In this document: one piece after another, positions 48,404-61,900 of the stretch | How positions within the stretch are numbered: position 1 is the first letter of the stretch | How the letters are laid out: every line of letters starts with the position of its first letter | Made by a program: the position numbers and the translations under genes | Assembly (NCBI RefSeq): GCF_016545825.1 | Contig: NC_052620.1 | Coordinates: 16,926,001-16,990,000 of the forward strand | DNA from: Eucalyptus grandis | Taxonomy: Eukaryota > Streptophyta > Magnoliopsida > Myrtales > Myrtaceae | Length of the DNA stretch: 64,000 nt | Direction: 5' to 3' | The notes under the pieces: model-generated | Databases searched by the model: none | Seen by the model: only the letters and a program-made list of their open reading frames with translations | What the model was told of the DNA's origin: nothing

Positions 48404-51289
48404 TGTTAACTTTTGATTTTTATTGACTTCGACTTGAGAGTTTGTTTTCAATGGAGATCAAAATTTGAGTGCACAACAATTACCTCACACATATAGTACA
48501 TGAAATATAAATGACACAAATGATCTAATGTAATCCCTAAAGTTTAAATTTGTTTAATGTAATCCCTGAACTTTAATTCAATATGCAATGCCATCCATAA
48601 ACTTTTAATTTGTTTAATATGATCCGTGAATTTTTTGTACATGTTCAATTTAGTCTCTAAACTATAAAAATATGTTTAATATTGTCTTGACATACAATTT
48701 AGGAAATAAATTAAATTTTGTGCAATTTAAAAGAAATTAATCATGTATTGAACATGTATGAACATGTGAACTAAAATTCATGGATCACATTTTAAAATTC
48801 ATTGATCATATTGTACATTAAATCAAATTTATGAACTATTTATATCATTATCTCTAGATGAAATGTCGGTATTACTCTCTAGCTCTGAGGAATGGCAGAC
48901 GAGTACTGGCCGCAAGAATATTATACTAGGAATTAGACGTGGATTTGTCCTTGGAAAGTCTACATCAACCGTAGATGGAGGAAAAGAGGAACGAACAAAG
49001 CCAAACGGTTCCTACGTAAAAACCAAGGACTGACGCTTCGGCGCTCAAGGCTGCAATTCTAGACCTGCCAACTAGTAATTATTCTTTGTCATGCGTTTCA
49101 TCTCCAGCTCTCGATCAATACTAATAGAATGTTCGTGGTTTGGTTCTTAATCTACAACATGTTGACCCAACCAATCGATTCCCTAGTATTTACCCAATCA
49201 CGAGATTTTGCACTGGGACCGTCCCATTGTAGGTTATTCTTAGGATATGGATCCTCACTAGCATCGCGTGTTTGCCCTTGATGTCTCAACAAATTTCAGC
49301 CTAATGTATAAAACTAAGATTCTCATGGAACGGTTGAGATTTATTGATGCACCAAAAGGAGCACCATGCATGATAGATTATCTTTATCCATCCAGATATT
49401 GGTACTAGAAAGTGACCAAAATAGATATTGGCAATTTTGAGAGAGACGTTGTCATTTAGAGAGATTGACGATATTAAGCAAGATATTGATGCTATAATTA
49501 TGTGATATCATACAAATTATGTCAATCGGATCGTGATTGGCGTTGGTTTGGCCAATATGATGATTGGCATGTGCGAGATTGGTGTCGGTTGGCACCGAAA
49601 TTTCACTCGTCTAGCCTGGATGGTGGGTATTGAAGAGGGAATGAAGATTTGTATGTGACAAGTGGTTGACATACTGGTGGCACATGTGCTCGGCAAACAC
49701 ATGGTAGAAATTGTTGGCACAAATGTGGCAAAGACAACTGGCACACATGGCAGAAGCAGCTCGCATGACACCAAATCGGTTAAAAGCCGAAGAAAAGTGT
49801 AGGGACAATTATTTTCTTGTCAAATATCATCCCTAAATTATAGGAGCAATGAAGATTGTGGTTAGACACGTGGCGGAAGCAAATTGGCATACATGATGAA
49901 ATGTTTGACATAAATATCAAACTTGTTACTAGAATTTGATACCAGCAGTGTCCAAAAATGTGAAGAACGCGTCCTAAACATTGCGGACACAACCAAAACG
50001 TGGATAACGAGTTTTAGAATGTGGAATTGAGATTTTAGAAGCTCATCACTACCAAGACATTTAAAACTAATACTAGCCTATGGGGCCTGCCTCCAAAATT
50101 TGGGGAACAAATCTTAGAACATGAGGTGCTAGAAACTTATGGTTATAAAAGGTCTTAAGTACGAACAAGAACATGCACACGTAACCAAATCGCAAGATTT
50201 TACTTGTTTTATCAAACCATTCCTTATTTTTCATTTTGCCATACTCTTGCTCTTGTGGGTTTGATAAGAGCTTGTGCTATCAGCTTTTAGTTCCGAATCA
50301 TCCTTAAGCGGAGCACAGGTTCTTTTCTAGGCCAAAATTGTTTGATCGATAAAACAAGGACTCGTGTTTTTGGTATCTGCCAAGTTTGAGCTTGGTCTTC
50401 ATTGAGAAGTCTCCCTTGAGTAGGCTGTCATCCATTTGGCAAATTCCGGGGGAGAGAAACCTGAAAATTTCCTCATTCTCGAATAAACCTTTAGACCGAA
50501 ATCAACCATAGGCCAATTTTAGCCCGCTGAAGCTGACTCGTTATGATGTTTTCACGGAGAGTTTGAGGCACTGGTTTCAAATTCATGCATATTTCAAGGA
50601 CGAGTAAAATGGGAGAATCTTAATTAATCTTATAATTGCATCTGCCTGTTCGGCTAATTCAATGGCCTTCTTTTTATTGCTTTGCAAATGAAACTCTATT
50701 ATTTAATTGTCCATCTCTAAATTCTGCAAGAATATTAGGGTGCCCATAAGGGTTTGTAATTCTTGTAACAGCAATGTTGAGTTTTGGTTCACACAATTAT
50801 GTTCTTTTTGCACGTTCATCTATAATTCTTTGATTCTTCGCATTTTGCTTTCTAGTATTAACTTAGGGAATCCTATATGGATTATGAATTGAATGGATCA
50901 ATTCTTTTTCAAATTTCTATGTGTGCAATTCCCTCCACATCAGAGGATATTCTCATTTTTTTTTTTTTTTTTTTTTTGTATATAATCATTGACACAATTT
51001 CGTTTTTTTTTTTTCATCTTCTTGTAGACTCTTGGAATAATTTTTGGGTTCTGCAAATCATATAGAATGGTGACTTTGGGTTGTAGTAAGTCTAAAACCA
51101 AGTGGATTTATTTTTTGTCCCATTGGAATGCACCTCCGTTGCTAATGTTGAGGAAATTTCTAAAATGATTTTGAAGATCGACAAAATATTTCCATAAGTG
51201 TTTAATGATTATGATAGTAAGTTTTTACAAGTGGAAACTCTATTATGTATCATCAAACATTACTTATCAAACTTAGAAACTTATCAAGG
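48404..51289. other. Intergenic, partly LTR-like
   Basis: Near 48530-48840 are repeated phrases of the type GTAATCCCTAAAGTTTAAAT. About 49400-50500 looks like an old LTR: a TATA-like GGTTATAAAAGG at 50142, then a leader-like stretch. No coding domain is visible. A 23-base T run lies near 50957. Confidence 0.35.
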
Positions 51290-52272
51290 CTAGTTGTCTA
51301 TGATGAAGATTGTCCTATGTCATGATAATCAAGGATAATTGTATAATTTGTATGAGGATTGTTAAGACAATACACATAATCAAATGTTATGAGAAGATCT
51401 TAGATTTTGCAATCAATTTAGATCATGTGAAGTGCAATGGCTAGTAATTTGGTCTGGATTTCTTTCTATTTATATTGATTGTCCAGGAGGGATGAATATC
51501 CACATAATCTTTCATTGTTGAAGATTTGTTATCCATGCGACAATCATTGGAGATGAGATGCACTTTCCAAACAGAGTAATTAATTTGTGGAAACCTTGTC
51601 TTTGTTGTATGGGCAGCAAAATCAAAGAAGACTCTATTCTCAGCAACCTAGAAACAATTGGATTGTCCTAAATCATTCAAGTCCAATGGTGGATTGGCTT
51701 AATGATCCTTAGATTTTATGTCCAACGTCGTTTTGGACAATGAGGAATATAAAAGGAGATCATGATGCTGAAGGGAACAAGAGATTAGTAGTCTACAAAC
51801 TCCAAAGTTCAAAGAGAGCCTCATCTTACAAACTTGTCTTCATAAGCTTAATTTGCAATCTCTTAGAGGTTGTTATTGAGAGTGTGAGATTAGAAGATTC
51901 GATCACAAGTGCTTGAGTAGCAAATATTTAGTTGTTGTAACCTCTAATTGATTCATTTAGTAGAATTTAGCCGATAGACTATCGTTAGCATAAGAGAGTA
52001 GATGTAGGCTTATCATAAGCTGAATCATTATAATTATTGTGTGCAATTTTCTCTATCTTATAATCTCTCATTTATTATGTTTATTGCACACAGTGAAGTT
52101 TGCTCATTGCGTAGTTCTTTTCAAACATTTTAAAAGATTTGATTACTATAAAGTTTTTATTAAACATTAATTTTTTGTGATATTGAACTTGGTTGCTTTA
52201 AATTTTGGTTTAATTATTTATAATCACCTATTCACTCCCTCAATGTGATAGTATTAGCTGTAATAGCTAACT
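51290..52272 (+). mobile_element. Copia-like solo LTR (boundaries approximate)
   Basis: Promoter-like GAATATAAAAGGAGATCATG near 51740 is followed by a leader with AACAAGAGATTAG and GAGTGTGAGATTAGAAG. The right end AATCACCTATTCACTCCCTC (52225-52244), then AATGTGATAGTATTAGCT, is a recurrent Ty1/Copia LTR terminus in plants. No polyprotein follows. The target duplication could not be established. Confidence 0.5.
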
Positions 52273-52790
52273 TGTACAAGTATCTTCTCGAGAAACTATT
52301 CACAAACCCTACAACGTGGACTGAATTGAAAGGGTTGATCAAGATAGATATAAGGATTTCAACTGTCCCATAGGACACCGCTTATCCACACATGGAAAAC
52401 AATAAAAAAAACCTCCTCAAAACTAGATTAGAAACACATCTAATGCAGCTTTTCGATGAGACAAAGGAGAGACACTTGCATGGAATGATAACAGCCATCG
52501 GATGAAGTCAAGGGATCCCGACGCCCGCATTATCAACGATTGAGATCAATGCCATCCACCGTCAGCAAGAAGTTCCCATAAATAAGAGGAGTGCTGAAAA
52601 TAAATAAATAAAAACACTGTACAACCAACAACACCGTACAACCAATAGCGAAAGGTGAATGTGATCCACATGCCGAACTGACACGACAATGGCCTACATT
52701 AGCCGGACACAAGCCAGTACTTACTTCAGACCGGCAGACAAATCACTATCAGGTATAGGCTGTTGCACACAGGAGGACCATCAGTTTGTC
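52273..52790. other. Intergenic sequence
   Basis: No gene recognised. Composition is less AT-rich than the flanks. Confidence 0.4.
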
Positions 52791-53065
52791 TTTCCTTCCA
52801 TTCGATAACTTCAATCTAGAATTTGGAACCCCTTTCGGGGGCACCCCTTTCATTTTCCTTAACGACGCCCGAGTATTTCACTGTGAAAGGCGTTGCGAAA
52901 ATTCAGGATGGAGCCCTTAAGCCCCCGAAGGGGGGGTTTGTGGCGGGTACTCTGGTGGGCTGGATATTTTATCGACCCCCTAGTTCCCCGGGATCTAGAA
53001 CATTTTAAAGACCTGCTTAAGTCTACTCTTTCCTTCCATTCGACCACTTCAATCTAAAATTTGGA
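52791..53065 (+). repeat. 37-bp direct repeats around a 201-bp GC-rich segment, possibly organelle-derived
   Basis: TTTCCTTCCATTCGATAACT and the following 17 bases (52791-52827) recur with three mismatches at 53029-53065. The enclosed 201 bases differ from all surrounding sequence, with C and G homopolymers (CCCCTTTCGGGGGC) and an open frame (52823-53008, from MEPLSGAPLSFSLTTPEYF). Its codon style reminds me of plant mitochondrial DNA. The source is unproven. Confidence 0.45.
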
Positions 53066-53139
53066 AAAATGCTCCTCGTTTGAACTAGACACTCCTCAAA
53101 GACAAGCCCACCAAGCAAAGCAAGAAAAATTATAGGATA

Positions 53140-53640
53140 TTCATGGGTTAATGTCACCAAAAATTTAAAATTAATATATTCGTGATAAATTTATCTCAAA
53201 TCGATTTTTTATTACTATAAATATCAAATTGATAAACTTATAATAAATTTATTTATCTCAAACCAATTTTTTATTACTATAAATATCAAACTTATAAACT
53301 TATAATAAATTTAATTTTTATTAATTTCCTTCAAATTTTACTATCAAATTGCTAAATTGAGTGATACGTAATAATTGATGGGTATACAAATTTAGAATTT
53401 TACTATCTATTTGTCACATATGGTACCATTTTTATTTTTTATTTTTCATGATATTAATATAATTTAATGGAAACTAACGGGGGTAAATTTGTCATAGATG
53501 TACTAATTTGAAGTTTTTGATAATGAAAAAATTAGTTATAAATAAATTTGTCACAAATTGACCAATTTAAAATTTTTTGTGATAAAAAAAATAGTTTGAA
53601 ATAAGTTGTCATAATAATATCAATTTGAGTTTTTTGTAGT
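53140..53640. mobile_element. Family B foldback element, two-armed copy
   Basis: The left arm repeats TATAATAAATTTATTTATCT- and TATTACTATAAATATCAAA-type phrases, partly duplicated in tandem (53195-53300). The right arm carries the inverse (GGGGGTAAATTTGTCATAG, AATTTGAAGTTTTTGATAAT). The centre is near 53440 with TTTTTCATGATATTAATA, shared with 28460-28890. Confidence 0.65.
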
Positions 53641-54149
53641 GTTAATTCGAAGATAAAGTGAGGAAGAGATGCCAATATCATCAGATCAGAAAAATTACCA
53701 CCAGTGTCCATTAAATTTTCAGTCACTGCATGTAAAAGTAACACAACATCTGGGCCGTTCACATCACTGGTGCATCAGTGCCATGCGTTGCTAATCCAGC
53801 CAACTACGTGCAAGTGCGCACATAGACGGGAGAGGGAGAGAGAGAGAGAGAGAAATTCTTGTTCACACGGAAGAAAATAATGCTTGACATGGTGAAGAAG
53901 TACAATTTCTTGCTAAACAGAACAGCCACATTCACTTGGAGACACAAAACCAAATACAGAATGGAAGACTCTACTTGTGCTTACTTTTTTTCCCTTTTTT
54001 TTGGGCGTACTTGCTTGAAACAAAGGAACTCCCGGGTTTACATGTTCACTTAGTTTTGCGTAGTTTTACAGAGAAATCGTCGACAGAAGTAAAATATATA
54101 CGGAGCTCCCCTCTTTTACTAACGCACCATCCCCTCCCTCATCCCTGGT

Positions 54150-57100
54150 TTAACATCCTTGCAGATCCCGCCATCTAAGATAAACCAAACCTGCACGATA
54201 GTGTGTGTACGCGCCTGCCAGCACCAATATATGGAAGAGTTGATGACTATGTCCTGCAATGTCGAATTTTCCGGGCATCCACCTCTCTGGTACCCTCATG
54301 GCATAAACAAGAGCTCCCATGCCATAGAATGCTCCCATCAGAATCTCGTACCCAGTAGTGTGGAGAGCCTCAGGGTGGTTCCAGAACAAGAAGAGCTTGT
54401 GCAGGATAGGGGCTACTCCGGAGAATCCCATCCCAAAGAACAGCGAAGCCCGTATTGTGCGGAACTCCGGGTTCTGGAAGACTGGCAAGAGGGAAAACAA
54501 GACAGTGGCTATACCCAAAATGGTTATGAATCCCATGTAAAGATTGCAGAAGAAGGGATCGCACATGAACGAATAATATACGGGCGGGTAAAATGATGTG
54601 GCTATAAGAGCTGCGATTCCAGCATAATCGAGTCTGAGCATGATGTATGATAAGCGCTCAGAATGGCACGATAGGAGGTGGCATGTGCTGCTGGCCAGCA
54701 AACAGAACATCGCCCCACCCATAAACACGAAAAAGGGCCAGCGTGTAATGGGTCTGGTCACGAGTGGAGCTATCATGTTCAGCACATCGTCCTTCATACT
54801 CCGCTGAAAGCATTTAAAGCATAAAACAGATTAGTTCAACACGGAACATAAACAAATATTTAAGAACATCATTGCAAGTAGTAAAACAGGGAGTTCATGC
54901 CAGGATGCAAGGTTGCAGGATCATTTTAGAAACTGCATAGCCATATACTTGACGAAACTTAGCTCATTAAGAAGCAAAAGACATTGCTGATAGCATAAAA
55001 ACTGCAATCATTATTTGAACACTATTGGAAGCAGCACTTCATTCCTGTGCCGCAGAAGATGCCCACTAACTAAAAGATGGACAGATTGTATGCAGGGATA
55101 CACAAATGAAGTACCATTTGTCGTCTTGAGCCACAAGCAATATACTTTTCTAGATGAAGATCGTTTGAAGACTTAAGATGCAAATATCAACAGTTTAGTA
55201 AGTCCATATAAGGATATAACTTCTAGCAGCTGTGTAACCATAAATCAATTTCAATAGTAGTTTATGTCTCCAAATTCTAAAAGTATTTAAAAGAGACATT
55301 ACATAAGCACAGATTGCACAGAACAGAAGAAACTTGGCTGGTCCACAAATTTCTTTTTAACCATCTTGGAATAACAACATCATAGCAATGCCTGGTTAGT
55401 TTGCTTCAAGATGCATATTAACACAAAACTCTCTTTAGAAGATGAAGCAGCCGCTATACATCTAATTCCTGCAAGCCTACATGTAAACTAGGGCATCAAT
55501 TGCTTAGCAAGACACATATAAACAACAATCAAGGCTGGAGATGCAGGGGATTGAGATTCTTATAAAAAATTACTCCAAAGAAAATTTTCTGTACTGATGA
55601 AATTTTGCATAGTTAAAACCCACAGAGACCATAGACAACCCCAAGTAACTTCTTTTACCTGACTCCTCAGAAAGAAACAAAAATTGCTGAAACAAGCACT
55701 CTAAAACACAAGTTCTTGGCTACCAACACAGAGTATGAGAAAGACATCAGAAAGACATCAGAAAGACACAATATGATGAGAACACCATTATGCCACACAC
55801 CATACAATTAAAGTTTCAACGGAATGAGATAAAACGAAGAACTTAACAACGAGGAGACTTTATAAAGGAGGAGCACTACCAGAACACAAACATCAGTGTG
55901 ATCGTGGGAGAACCGCTCGGGCAAACAATTATACAGAAGTTCCACCACATGCCAGCCAGATAATGATGGCAACAAATCCATGGAAGGCAAGGAAGTCCTC
56001 AACTCTTCCCTAAGCCTGTGCAGATCAGGCATATTAGGCAAGGAAGGGAGAGATGTCATCAGTTCTGCATGAATTTTGTGTAGATCAGCCTTCCTCAGTA
56101 CATCAGGGAGATGAATGGAGTGGATATCCACAACATTTGGAACCTTAGAAGCAGTATATATGGTGAGGGAAAGAAATACGAAGAATCCAATCAGATGGCT
56201 GCAAAATAAGATGAGACATACTTTAATTATCAAATATAGTTGCCAACCAGCAAAATGCTATTCAAATATTATAATGGAGAATCAAACAACGTTGCAGTTC
56301 TTGGGGAGACATGGCCAACTACTTATCACATACATGAGGCATTTAAGCCGTAGCTTCCCATATTAAAAAGAGAAACATAACTGAAAAAACAGAGCACATC
56401 TTATTTTCCACTAAGCTGCTGAACTACTTCCTTTATAATTTCTGACCATGAGATCTATATTCACATACGTTTTCAAAAGCAAGAGCCAAAATGAGATCTC
56501 GCTTTACAGTCAAGCAAGAGCAAAAAGAATCAGAGAGACTGTATTATTTATGCAGGACATTTTGAACTTCAAGCCACTGATATTAAAGTTTCACCACTGT
56601 GTAGTCACACAAACAATAATCACAAGGAAAATGTCTTTGACATTTGGACAAACGCATGACAGCTGGATTTGGTGCATCAGACATCAATCAGAACTAGCTG
56701 CTAGTAAATGACTTCAATGACAAGGCAATATATGATCTTGACAATAGGAGTATATATATTTTGTGGATTAGAGCTTCCACTAGTACAACTGTATGTGCTT
56801 TCCTATAAACTACCAGAGAAATACTTTTATAGATGCAACCATTTTAATAGAACCTGAGGAAAATAATAGTGAAGGATCTGAACACAGCAGGAACCAATCG
56901 CATATTCAAAATATGTTGCACTGCCATTCTAGTCCATTTAACCAAAGAAAATACAAAATTCTTTGATGCATTTGACTAACATCTACCCATATATCATCCA
57001 AACAACGAATTAGAGAAAAAACAAAGAAGAGGGAGAAATGATGTGTTAGATGATTAAAATGAAGGCATTGAAACTGCATAGACAAGTCAACAACCACACT

Positions 57101-58186
57101 ATTTAGATTTAGAAGAGCACAAGCATTTTCAAGGAATCATCTGGTCAAAGTAACCCAATTCAAGGCACTATAAATATACTATACAGGGCAAAGGGACTAA
57201 TGATCCCAGGGATTAACAAGCACTAGGACAAGCTACTAACTCCCAGCAATTCTTACAATAACAATTTGCAAATGTTAAGCTTCCAGCATGCACTTGTTGT
57301 GCTTATAGCTCTAAAAGTTGGAAAAGCTAGCCAGATCCTTGGATTGGCTTTACAACTGAGTATTCTACTAGATCCTTACTTCACCAGATAAGAACCTCAA
57401 GATCTTAATCTTAAGATGACAAATTCCTGAAAGATTGAGTCGGCATATTTTGTTTCTCCTTAGAACAACTCAAACCATTTTAAAAATAAATACTCATCTA
57501 TGCTAATAAATAAAGTTGAATCTTCAATGGACAATTGGAGCAAATTGGCCATAGTGATGTTCCCCAAACCTATAATTTCAATATTAAAATTCAGAGGAAC
57601 CCAACAATGCAGCTGCGGAGAATAAAACTTATAAAATACAATTTGCAGTACAGTAGATTTGACCGAAATATCATAGGAGCTAATCCATCGTTCTTTGGCC
57701 GTTCATGTTGAGAACTGAATGAGCACCCACCAGATTGCAAGGTGTCTATGATTTGATCAAAACAAGCAGCGCGCTGAACCAACCTTTTGACAGTAACTAA
57801 GTACGAGGCAATCAAACAACCCAACAAAAAGCCCGCAAGCAATTTGAAAAGGGAGCTACTAAAGTTCGAAATACTGTAAACTGGTAGCTGCAAATATCAA
57901 AAGCTTACGTCCAAACGTTCAGCGTCTCATTGTGAATGGTGAAGATGCTGAGCAGAGTTTGCTTCAAAGGCCACTCGGCTCGGTAATGTCCGACAATGTA
58001 CTCATTGTCCCTCAAATACGCGGGCAAAGAGTGGTATTCCACAAGCTGATACTTCACCTTCTTCCACAACCTCTTCCCTTTTCCTTCATTCGTGGACGGT
58101 TGCTGCTGATGGCTCTCCATCGTTTCAGAAGACAATTCCGATTTCTGGAACCTTTTTCTTGCCATCCTCCGATCGAGACTGCGCAA
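54150..58186 (-). CDS. HHP4: Heptahelical transmembrane protein, HHP4-type (PAQR/adiponectin-receptor family)
   Basis: Three minus-strand exons, 58186-57909, 56198-55880 and 54803-54150, join in frame (introns 1710 and 1076 bp) to give 416 aa from the first ATG. Alternative starts at 58165 and 58120 would give lengths nearer the usual 385-395. The N-terminal cytosolic block KRLWKKVKYQLVEYHSLPAY, then LRDNEYIVGHYR and the first helix at NETLNVWTHLIGFF, is a plant HHP signature. The seven-helix domain has the PAQR zinc-site residues: SxxxH (S237, H241 in SSTCHLLSC), D258 in LRLDYAG, and HxxxH (H386, H390 in GHSHQLFH). The loop after helix 1 is expanded, with a duplicated segment (DLHKIHAELMTSLPSLP then DLHRLREELRTSLPSMD). 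Arabidopsis HHPs are membrane proteins linked to sugar, osmotic and ABA responses. No damage is seen. Confidence 0.95.
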
Positions 58187-58960
58187 GAATTCCTAATAAT
58201 CTCTGTTGGGTTGGAACAAAGAAGAGACGGCAATCTCAGAGGACACCAATTAAGACGCAGGCACATGATCAGAGCCCATTTCTCTTTCCAATCCCACATA
58301 AGACATTACCAAATGCTTCATTTGTATAAATTATCTTTCAGCGAAAGAACACGATCACAGAGCAGTAATGGGAAAAATCAGCTTTTTCCTTTTCCAGGTG
58401 AAATACCAAACGATCACTCAACAGAATTGCTAGAACTATCAAGAAAGACCCAGAACAAGAAATTACAATTAACAAAAGGGAAAAAAAGAAAAAGTCATGG
58501 GTACCTCAAATACAGAAGAACCACCAGCCGAGGCACAAGACCCAGATCAGGAATTCCTTCAAAATCGGTCCTCTATTTGAAGGGCCCTTGGAGGGGCGGA
58601 GAAAACCGGAGCTTCGAACGATCCGGCTTTACGTAAAAGCCGAGATCGAAGGGGCTCGAAAAGTTCCAAAGCCACCAAGCATCTAGCGCCAATGGCGAGG
58701 ACAACAAATGTGCAGATCTTTTCTCGGCGGATCGAGGGCTGCAACTAGCGCGTATATAACATAACGCCAGCCAAAAAAGTACAGACTTTCAAGGTGGCGG
58801 GGGCCCGAAACGCCGAGGAGAGACAGAAATTAGAGAGGAAGCGACAGAGAGAGGGCGCGAGAGCATCAGAAAAGATGCGGAGATGCCGAGGAATTTGTAT
58901 TCGGTGATTCTTTCTCACGGGTTCCGGGCACAGCCCGGCTTGCTTGAGGAGAAATTAAAA
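58187..58960. other. Upstream region of the HHP4-type gene
   Basis: Probable 5' UTR and promoter of the minus-strand HHP gene, with GC-rich and purine-rich stretches at 58780-58870. On the minus strand TATATACGCG at 58749-58758 contains a TATATA that could serve as a TATA element. Reading frames crossing this region are shadows. Confidence 0.45.
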
Positions 58961-61900
58961 GCTTGATTTCGATTATGGCCAGGAAAAGATATTTCGCCTT
59001 TCGTGGGACCCTTGTCTGCGTCAAGGGCTATTAAGGTCGCACGCCCCGTTTTGAAATCGCACGGTACGTCAACTTCGACAAGTCACGCCACGTTCTTGAT
59101 AATCGGGGATATTGGCCAGATATGTCGGCCGGACTAATAGGAACTCTTTCGAGTTTCCACCTTATTATTTCAGGCACGGAAGATTGTTATACCAATCTAT
59201 CTAGCGATAGCCATTTATAAAAAAAAATAAAAATTGATGGGATATCTATCTTCAATTTCAAGGCTCCTCATATTTTAGGTGAATCTTTTTCTTTTTTTTG
59301 GAATATCCCTTAAGTTTTACTTTCCAAATTTTAGACAAAACAGTTGAAGAACATACTCTGAACCATGATCTCTCTTGCTTGGTAAATTTTAGTTCCACAT
59401 TGAAACAAAAATCAAATGATGGAAACGGACATTATCATTGCCAAAAATCACTATACCAAGCCTATTTTGTCAAAAAAATTATTCCAAAATGATTATTTAA
59501 GTTTCACGACTTTTATAAAAGTAATTACTTAAATGATTTCAACGACTTAACTTGTCGGAAAATTTAACGTGTTACTTTAATAATTAAAGCTCGCGAAAAT
59601 CACTTATGCACACACTTTTTAAAAGTTTTGACATTAAGTCTATCGTTCCTAATGCTTTGGCACTATACTTTTTAAAATTATATGGCACAATTTATGTTCC
59701 AAACAACATTGTTGAATGCATTGATTTTCCCGGATTAAGAAATTAGGATTAAATGCCCCCAAACGTGCCCTAGCATTGTAGTTTATTTTTACAAGGCTCT
59801 TGTTCGATCTCAAAAGTAGAGCAAGGTTAGAGAAGAAGCGATGCGAAAGTAGGGATGGAAGGTGAACAAAAATTTTCTTACTTCTTTATTGGAGGAAAGC
59901 AAATGAGCTTTTGTGATTTTAAGTGAAATTATTTAGAGAGAGATGTTTCCTCCATTAATTTCCTTCTGAGTCAAAAGAGAAAAAAAGACACAGAAAATTG
60001 TGGCAAAGCTAGAATATTTAGCTCATTACGTCAGTCTTGTCAAAATTCTAATTTTAAAAAGTTTATTGTCATTACTTTACAAATAATCAACTCAATACCA
60101 ATTTTTTTTTTGAAACAATAACCTTAACAGCAAAAGTTTCTAAAAACATCCATTTAGGTGGCTTCATCAAATCACGCTGTAAATTTTATTATGAAAATTG
60201 TCATGCTAGATTTTCCAATTAGCTAAATTGTCAGAGCACTTAATTGATCATTTTTTAAAAGTTATGACACACTAATGATCATTTAAAAAAAATGGACATT
60301 GAAGTGGGTGCATAGAATAATTTCAACATTGATACTTGTTTTTCCCAATCTAGTGGTTAGGATAGTTAGTAATAGAAGGGATGAGATTTTGAGAGGTCAT
60401 TTTCTCTCTTTAGATATGTAAAATAAACTCCAAGTCTATTATTTGAAAGTATTTGCGAGTTTTCAATACTACTTGTATGGTTTTTCCATTTATCATTCGA
60501 TCAATAAGAAAAATTGACTCTCTTCTTATCATTTCATTTATTTTCTCCAATGGTTATCTTGTCAATATTTGTAAGAACCCAATTTGGTTTATGTCGGCTA
60601 AGCTCTCAAAAAGATTAACCCTAGTAATCACATAATGTGACGACAATTTAGAATTAGGTGTTTTTTTAGCTGGGACTTCCATGCAAATTAAAATTTTGGG
60701 ATATTCCAAACTTCCACTTGAGGAACAACATACTTGTTAGTCATCAAACAATACTCTCCCTGTTTAATGTGTCATTCATACAATCATGTTACATTATCTC
60801 GCCTCAAAGATACTTCCACCCTTGTAGGTTCAAGTATGGGCCTAGTCCATCCATGAACCACATATTTACTAGAGAAGTTCCCACTTTGATATTTTATGTA
60901 ATGACCCAACTCAGACACATGGGCTACGCGAAAGGAATACCATATGGCAAAGAATATTCTAGGGTATATGTGTATTCATGAGTCATTTAGTAAGACATTC
61001 TCTATCTACCATGGGACTTTGATACGTTACAATTTCCTTTCCCTCCACATCACTCATCAAATCATGGTGTTGGTTTAAAACACTGAAACATGCTCGACTA
61101 TACCATTTGACTTGACAAAATACAAAAAAGAATACTACAATGAATACAATGATATTCGAACTTCTATTGGTAAATTACCTCACTTACCTTTTTTTCCTTA
61201 GTGAAATCAACCATTTCCATTTAACCACCCTATATAACAAGCATTCGAAAGTCCCATTTTCATATTAAAAACCTGAAAATAATTTATCTTGAAAACTTCA
61301 AAAGTAAAAGATAACACTCATCGATATTATCGTGATAGTGATTTTCATTAATCAGTTGCTTGAAAATTTTGTCAATGACTAATTCAAAAAGATTTTGTCA
61401 ATGCAATGCAATTGGTGTATTTGTATTCTATCTAGATGAATCGCATATGCCTAAACTAGAGGAGGATTTAACCGGTCAACGGCCCTCTAGGTATCCATGA
61501 CTTGCAAGAATCAACAAAAGATCAGCATCGTGCGTATCGAAAATGACAGTTTTGTGCAGGAGAAGTCGGTAGACAAGGACAAGTAGGTCACGTGCGGTGT
61601 CTACTATTCTATTCGTTACATTCAAGAAATTGCGTTTATGTCCAAGCAAATATATGAGGGGCATTCGTGGTCCACGCTCGGTGCGTAATGACCGTGCGTA
61701 ATCACTGCAGCGCCCGGGGCAGCAACGCCCGATGGGGGAACGCCACGTAGTACCTGCAGTGCTAGTCCCGGTGCTCGACAGCACCGCGATGACGAATGCC
61801 GCTGCCGGCCTAGCAACGTGGCCCATGGTGTGGGAGCTGGGCTCACGCGCATGCTCAGACAAGGGCCTGAGGTCCGATTCTAATGTTTTGGGCAGCCTCC

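Noticed and set aside
57932..58636. 234-codon plus-strand frame over HHP exon 1 and its upstream region
   Set aside because: Antisense to a well-supported exon, with no family match.
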